Shown here: piece after piece, positions 22,366-26,066 of the stretch
Position numbering within the stretch: the stretch's first letter is position 1
Layout of the letters: each line of letters opens with the position of its first letter
Source: CALMNV01 sp035688975
GTDB lineage: Bacteria > Actinomycetota > Actinomycetes > Actinomycetales > Dermatophilaceae
DNA length: 26,066 nt
NCBI RefSeq assembly: GCF_035688975.1
Contig: NZ_DASSMH010000029.1
Coordinates: forward strand, 1 to 26,066
Direction: 5' to 3'
Translations under genes and position numbers: made by a program
The notes under the pieces: model-generated
Database searches by the model: none
The model's input: the letters and a program-made list of their open reading frames with translations, nothing else
What the model was told of the DNA's origin: nothing

Positions 22366-23744
22366 AGCCGGGGGTGAGCGCCACCCCGGGCTCCGATCCC
22401 GTCGCCACGGCCGCCTCCGAGGTCATCGGCGGCCCACGCGGGCGGTATGCCGCCCAGCGCTCCCTGCCGTGGGTCGTCGTGGCCGCGCTCCTGTCGGCCC
22501 TCGCCGCCGTCCCCGTGGGGCTCGGCATTCTTATCCGCGTGCCCTGCATCCGGTCCGGCTGGGTGGGAACCGAGCAGTTCTGGAACGCGTGCTACGCCGA
22601 CCTGCCGGGCACCTACCGCGACGCCGGCGTGCGGGGCGGCCTCGCGGCATACCTCCAGGGCGGCGCCGGGGCGCCGACGACCGGGCAGCCGCCGCTCACG
22701 GGCCTGGTCCTCACCACGGTCGCGAGCCTCGTGCCCGACCAGTCGCAGCTGCCGCAGGCGCTGCGGGACCCCGCGCGGGTCAAGTGGTTCTTCGCCCTGT
22801 GGGCCGTGCTGCTCACCGTCGCCCTGCTCGTGACGATCTGGCTGGTGGCGGCGTCGGTGCGGCCGTCCTTCGCGGCGGCGCACGTCGCGTTGTCGCCGGT
22901 CGTGGCGCTGACCCTCTTCCTGTCCGCGGACCTCCTCGGCGTCGCGCTCGCCACGGCCGGCATGGTGGCGTGGGGCCGCCGCCGCCTGGTGCTCGCCGGC
23001 GTGCTCCTCGGCCTCGCGACGAGCGCGCGCTCCTATCCGGTGCTCATCGTCGTGGCGATCGGCCTGCTCGCCCTGCGGGCTGGGCGGCTGCCGGAGTTCG
23101 GGCGGACCATCGGCTGCGCGGCGCTCGTCTTCGGCGCCGTGCTGTCCGGGCTCTTCGTCCTCAACCCGGCGGCGGCCCGCTCCGCCTACCAGGGCTGGGC
23201 GTCGGCGGGGCCGGGCTACGGCTCGCCCTGGCTGCTGCCGCAGCTGGGCGGCCACCCGCTGCCGGACGGCGTGGTCACCGGCCTCGCGGTGGCCGGATGG
23301 GTGCTCGCGGTGCTCGTCGGGTCGGTGCTCGCCCTCGCGGTGCGGCGGCGGCCGACCGTCGCCGAGGTCTCGCTCGTGATGGTTGCGGTCGTCCTCGTGA
23401 CCGGCAAGTCCTTTCCCGTGCAGAGCTCGCTGTGGCTCGTGCCGCTCGTGGCGCTGTGCGCCCTGCCCTGGCGGGACCACCTGCTCTGGGCCGGTGCCGA
23501 GGCGCTCAACTTCGTCGCCGTGTGGCTGGTCATCGCCGCCACCACGGTGCCGGACCGCGGGCTGCCGAACTCGTGGTACTCCTTCTTCGCCATGGTGCGG
23601 CTGACGGCCGTGGGGTGGCTCGTCGTGGCCGTGTGGCTGCGGGCCCGGGCCCGCCTACCTCGGCGCGAGGACGCCGCGGAGCCCGACGAGCTGGCCGGGG
23701 TGCTCGCGCGCGAGCCGGATCGCCTGCAGGTCCGCTTCTCGTGA
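22362..23744 (+). CDS. Polytopic membrane protein, GT87-like mannosyltransferase fold
   Basis: A 460-residue protein with about ten hydrophobic segments, for example LPWVVVAALLSALAAVPVGL, WFFALWAVLLTVALLVTIWL, VLIVVAIGLLALRAG and LTAVGWLVVAVWLRARARLP. The first outer loop (RVPCIRSGWVGTEQFWNACY) and the ARSYPVLIVVAIG motif recall polyprenol-phosphate-dependent GT87/GT-C mannosyltransferases of actinobacteria. I infer a membrane sugar transferase, not more. ATG 22362 overlaps the PBP stop (ATGA), so the pair is coupled and probably serves the same envelope process. The charged C-tail is cytoplasmic. Confidence 0.75.
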   Translation: MKPGVSATPGSDPVATAASEVIGGPRGRYAAQRSLPWVVVAALLSALAAVPVGLGILIRVPCIRSGWVGTEQFWNACYADLPGTYRDAGVRGGLAAYLQGGAGAPTTGQPPLTGLVLTTVASLVPDQSQLPQALRDPARVKWFFALWAVLLTVALLVTIWLVAASVRPSFAAAHVALSPVVALTLFLSADLLGVALATAGMVAWGRRRLVLAGVLLGLATSARSYPVLIVVAIGLLALRAGRLPEFGRTIGCAALVFGAVLSGLFVLNPAAARSAYQGWASAGPGYGSPWLLPQLGGHPLPDGVVTGLAVAGWVLAVLVGSVLALAVRRRPTVAEVSLVMVAVVLVTGKSFPVQSSLWLVPLVALCALPWRDHLLWAGAEALNFVAVWLVIAATTVPDRGLPNSWYSFFAMVRLTAVGWLVVAVWLRARARLPRREDAAEPDELAGVLAREPDRLQVRFS

Positions 23745-23988
23745 GCCGGTCCTGCGTCGCGTCGGGTTGTCAGGGACGTCGTGGCCTGCATGGGGCGATT
23801 CGGCGTATGCCGTGCCGGCCGGTAGTCTGTGCGGGTTCACCGTGTCCGTTGCCCCCTGTGGAGAACGACCGAGCACTGTCGGTCGGATCTGCCACTCTGG
23901 ACGCGCGAGGCACGGTGGGACGCTTTGCAGCCCTCCTGTCACGGGAAAGACCCGTGACCGCCAAGACCGAAGGAGGTGGGTTACCAGC
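23745..23988 (+). promoter_or_regulatory. rpsF upstream region with leader hairpin
   Basis: TAGTCT at 23823-23828 is a candidate -10; no clear -35 is seen. A perfect 8-bp hairpin, GTCACGGG-AAAGA-CCCGTGAC, occupies 23938-23958, about 30 nt before the rpsF start. It is followed by ACCGAAGGAGG, which includes the ribosome-binding site. The position is where S6:S18 autoregulatory leaders occur in bacteria, but I could not confirm that motif. Confidence 0.4.
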
Positions 23989-24276
23989 ATGCGTCAGTAC
24001 GAACTCATGGTCATCCTCGACCCCGACACCGAGGAGCGCACGGTCGCCACGACGATGGACCGGTTCCTCACCGTCGTGAAGAACGACGGTGGCACCGTGG
24101 ACAAGGTCGACATCTGGGGCCGTCGCCGTCTCGCCTACGACATCAAGAAGAAGTCCGAGGGCATCTACGTCGTCGTCACCATGACGGCGGAGCCGGCCAC
24201 CGCGCAGGAGCTCGACCGCCAGCTGGGCCTCAGCGAGTCGATCATGCGCACCAAGCTGCTGCGCCCCGGCGCCTGA
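23989..24276 (+). CDS. rpsF: 30S ribosomal protein S6
   Basis: A 95-residue protein (MRQYELMVILDPDTEERTVA...) with the S6 core WGRRRLAYDIKKKSEGIYVV and the C-terminal SIMRTKLLRPGA. It binds S18 on the platform of the small subunit. ATG 23989 has a strong AAGGAGGTGG ribosome-binding site. It is first gene of the conserved rpsF-ssb-rpsR-rplI operon. Confidence 0.98.
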   Translation: MRQYELMVILDPDTEERTVATTMDRFLTVVKNDGGTVDKVDIWGRRRLAYDIKKKSEGIYVVVTMTAEPATAQELDRQLGLSESIMRTKLLRPGA

Positions 24277-24320
24277 TCCCACCGGACCACCGGACCCTCG
24301 TCACACCCTAGGAGGCGACC

Positions 24321-24944
24321 ATGGCAGGCGACACCGTCATCACGATCATCGGCAACCTCACCGCCGACCCGGAGCTGCGTTTCACGCCCTCCGGTGCGGC
24401 GGTGGCCAACTTCACCGTGGCCTCGACGCCGCGGCAATTCGACCGCCAGAGCAACGAGTGGAAGGACAGCGAGACGCTGTTCATGCGCTGCTCCGTCTGG
24501 CGCGAGGCGGCCGAGAACGTCGCGGAGTCGCTCACGCGCGGCGCCCGGGTGATCGTCGCCGGCCGGCTCAAGTCGCGCTCCTACGAGACGAAGGAAGGCG
24601 AGAAGCGCACCGTCGTCGAGCTCGAGGTCGACGAGATCGGCCCGTCGCTGCGCAGCGCCACCGCCAAGGTCAACAAGACCCAGCGCGGCGGTGGAGGCGG
24701 CGGCTTCGGCGGCGGTCAGGGTGGCCAGCAGGGCGGCGGCTGGGCCGGCGGCCCCGCGGCTGAGGACCCGTGGGCGACCGGCGGCGGCTCCGGCGGCCCC
24801 GGTGGCCCTGGCGGTCAGGGCGCTCCCGGCGGTCAGCAGGGCGGTCAGCAGGGCGGCTGGGGCAACCAGCCGGCCGCGGCTCCGCAGGGTGGCCAGGGCG
24901 GGTGGGGCGGATCGGCCCCTTCCTACGACGAGCCGCCGTTCTGA
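24321..24944 (+). CDS. ssb: Single-stranded DNA-binding protein
   Basis: A 207-residue protein. The N-terminal OB fold (about 1-115) starts MAGDTVITIIGNLTADPELR and includes FMRCSVWREAAENVAESLTR and GRLKSRSYETKEGEKRTVVE. The disordered tail is very rich in Gly/Gln (about 120-195), and the C-terminal tip YDEPPF is the acidic peptide that docks replication and repair partners. The start has TAGGAGG upstream. It is in the rpsF-rplI operon. Confidence 0.98.
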   Translation: MAGDTVITIIGNLTADPELRFTPSGAAVANFTVASTPRQFDRQSNEWKDSETLFMRCSVWREAAENVAESLTRGARVIVAGRLKSRSYETKEGEKRTVVELEVDEIGPSLRSATAKVNKTQRGGGGGGFGGGQGGQQGGGWAGGPAAEDPWATGGGSGGPGGPGGQGAPGGQQGGQQGGWGNQPAAAPQGGQGGWGGSAPSYDEPPF

Positions 24945-25044
24945 TCCGCCGCTGACCGGTCCGCTCGACCGGTTCGCTCGACGCGGCCACGACGCGCTGC
25001 CGGCCGGCCCGGCGGCATACGAGACAGATAGAAGAACATCCCAT

Positions 25045-25064
25045 CCCGGGGCACGAACCCCGGG
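25045..25064 (+). promoter_or_regulatory. Hairpin in the ssb-rpsR gap
   Basis: A perfect CCCGGGG/CCCCGGG stem with a 6-nt loop ends about 10 nt before the rpsR ribosome-binding site (AAGGAG). It could tune rpsR-rplI expression relative to ssb. The gap (24945-25088) also holds two near-copies of a 13-bp unit, GACCGGTCCGCTC and GACCGGTTCGCTC. Confidence 0.45.
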
Positions 25065-25088
25065 CTCTCACAGAAGGAGAGCACCACG

Positions 25089-25325
25089 ATGGCCAAGCCC
25101 GTTGTGCGCAAGCCCAAGAAGAAGGCCAACCCGCTCAAGGCGGCGAAGGTCGAGAACATCGACTACAAGGACACCGCCCTGCTGCGCAAGTTCATCTCCG
25201 ACCGTGGCAAGATCCGCGCGCGTCGGGTGACCGGCGTGTCCGTCCAGGAGCAGCGGCTCATCGCGACCGCGGTCAAGAACGCCCGCGAGATGGCGCTGCT
25301 GCCCTACTCGAGCTCGGCTCGCTGA
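25089..25325 (+). CDS. rpsR: 30S ribosomal protein S18
   Basis: A 78-residue protein with the S18 signature: YKDTALLRKFISDRGKIRAR, then RRVTGVSVQEQRLIATAVKN and AREMALLPYSS. The N-terminus is basic (MAKPVVRKPKKKANPLKA). No Cys zinc ligands are present, so it is the zinc-independent type. GAAGGAGAG lies 10 nt before the ATG. Confidence 0.98.
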   Translation: MAKPVVRKPKKKANPLKAAKVENIDYKDTALLRKFISDRGKIRARRVTGVSVQEQRLIATAVKNAREMALLPYSSSAR

Positions 25326-25358
25326 GCCCGGCCCGGAGAAGGACTGGAGAGGAACATC

Positions 25359-25805
25359 ATGAAGCTCATTCTCACGCAGGAGGTCACCGGTCTCGGTGCC
25401 GCCGGTGACATCGTCGAGGTCAAGGACGGCTACGGCCGCAACTTCCTCCTGCCGCGGCGCCTCGCCACGCCGTGGACCAAGGGCGGCCAGAAGCAGGTCG
25501 ACGCCCTGACCAAGGGCCGTGAGGTCCGCGCGATCAAGGACCTCGACACCGCCAAGGGGATCCGCGGCCAGCTCGAGGCCACCTCGGTCACCGTGCCGGC
25601 GAAGGCGGGCCAGTCCGGCCGCCTCTTCGGCGCCGTGAGCAACGCCGACATCGCCGCCGCCGTGAAGGCGGCCGGTGGCCCGGAGCTCGACAAGCGCAAG
25701 ATCGAGGTCAGGACGCACATCAAGACGACCGGCTCCTACGAGGCGACCGTCCGCCTGCACCCCGACGTCTCGGCCACGCTCAAGTTCGAGGTCGTCCCCG
25801 CCTGA
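25359..25805 (+). CDS. rplI: 50S ribosomal protein L9
   Basis: A 148-residue protein. The N-terminal rRNA-binding domain reads MKLILTQEVTGLGAAGDIVE and VKDGYGRNFLLPRRLA. A long central helix follows, then a C-terminal domain with KRKIEVRTHIKTTGSYEATV and RLHPDVSATLKFEVV. GGAGAGGAAC precedes the ATG. It is last gene of the operon, followed by a terminator. Confidence 0.98.
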   Translation: MKLILTQEVTGLGAAGDIVEVKDGYGRNFLLPRRLATPWTKGGQKQVDALTKGREVRAIKDLDTAKGIRGQLEATSVTVPAKAGQSGRLFGAVSNADIAAAVKAAGGPELDKRKIEVRTHIKTTGSYEATVRLHPDVSATLKFEVVPA

Positions 25806-25826
25806 CGGCGCGCCGACTGCAGCGAG

Positions 25827-25856
25827 GGGGGCCGGTTCCGCGAGGAATCGGCCCCC
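25827..25856 (+). terminator. Terminator of the rpsF-ssb-rpsR-rplI operon
   Basis: A 13-bp stem (GGGGGCCGGTTCC with GGAATCGGCCCCC, one G-U pair) with a GCGA tetraloop, 21 nt after the rplI stop, followed by a short TTCAT. GCGA is a stable GNRA loop. Confidence 0.85.
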
Positions 25857-25875
25857 TTCATGCTGCCCCGGCCCC

Positions 25876-26000
25876 GTCGAGTGGCCACTTTCGCGCGCCC
25901 CCCGGTCGAGTGGCCACTTTCGCGCGCCCCCCCGGTCGAGTGGCCACTTTCGCGCGCCCGCCCCACCCGCGCCCCCCGGTCGAGTGGCCACTTTCGTCCC
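25876..26000. repeat. Array of four palindromic GTCGAGTGGCCACTT elements
   Basis: Copies start at 25876, 25905, 25935 and 25979, all in the same orientation. Three continue TCGCGCGCCC and the last breaks off after TCGTCCC. The core AGTGGCCACT is intact in all four. Centre distances are 29, 30 and 44 bp. It lies 20 bp beyond the rplI terminator. The first 15 bases are identical to the elements of the array at 17099-17307. Confidence 0.93.
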
Positions 26001-26004
26001 ACCG

Positions 26005-26043
26005 CCGTCCACAGGCCTACCTAGGCACACGGCCTTGTCCCCA
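26005..26043 (+). promoter_or_regulatory. Two DnaA-box-like sequences before the window end
   Basis: CCGTCCACA (26005-26013) and TTGTCCCCA (26035-26043) differ by two and one bases from the actinobacterial DnaA box TTGTCCACA. They lie after rplI, where dnaB often follows. Two weak matches alone are modest evidence. Confidence 0.3.
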
Positions 26044-26066
26044 GGGACCTGGGCAGGCGCCGACAT

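Noticed and set aside
26005..26043. Replication origin
   Set aside because: Only two imperfect DnaA-box-like sequences, no AT-rich unwinding region, and no dnaA or dnaN in view.

Overview
The window is chromosomal DNA of a very high-GC Gram-positive bacterium. Gene content and order point to an actinobacterium, probably Micrococcales and possibly Intrasporangiaceae-like; the family is inferred, not shown. Support comes from the order rpsF-ssb-rpsR-rplI, an actinobacterial inositol-phosphate synthase with a PadR regulator, a TB7.3-like 71-residue biotin carrier, and the block cca / NUDIX-DUF6049-pseudokinase-sigM-antisigma-trxB-trxA-cwlM / GNAT. That block matches the origin-proximal mycobacterial region Rv3907c to Rv3916c.

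Layout. (1) 1-4256 looks accessory: a FitAB-type toxin-antitoxin pair cut by the window edge, a decayed aminoglycoside phosphotransferase, a DHFR/RibD-like reductase, a second (MazF-type) toxin-antitoxin pair, a SAM methyltransferase and a Xi-class glutathione transferase-like reductase. parB and parA would be expected here by synteny and are not seen. (2) 4389-14297 is the conserved cell-envelope and redox block. GNAT faces a CwlM-type amidase-like protein, followed by thioredoxin, thioredoxin reductase, a probable anti-sigma factor, an ECF sigma factor, a membrane pseudokinase, a DUF6049 secreted/anchored protein and a NUDIX hydrolase. The lipid II flippase gene murJ, expected between DUF6049 and the pseudokinase, is absent from the locus. 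(3) 14515-16809 on the plus strand encodes CCA-adding enzyme and a PP2C phosphatase. (4) 16829-19921 on the minus strand encodes a small biotin carrier, a 1-Cys peroxiredoxin, myo-inositol-1-phosphate synthase and PadR. (5) 20128-25805 on the plus strand encodes a class A PBP, a coupled polytopic membrane protein (GT87-like), then S6, SSB, S18 and L9.

How the genes fit together: CwlM, the pseudokinase, PP2C and the class A PBP belong to peptidoglycan synthesis and its Ser/Thr phospho-control. trxA, trxB, the peroxiredoxin and Ino1 (the first step towards inositol lipids and mycothiol) belong to thiol redox. A GGAAC-N18-GTT promoter of the SigR/SigH type sits before trxB. Ribosomal and replication genes close the window.

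Beyond genes there are two kinds of unexplained DNA-level structure. First, two intergenic arrays (17099-17307 and 25876-26000) hold 11 copies of an element GTCGAGTGGCCACTT with a palindromic core, mostly spaced about 30 bp. Second, the 7-mer GGCATAC/GTATGCC occurs 25 times by eye, against two copies of its G/C counterpart GGCGTAC/GTACGCC. It occurs in genes on both strands and in intergenic DNA, and not at all in 1-4275.
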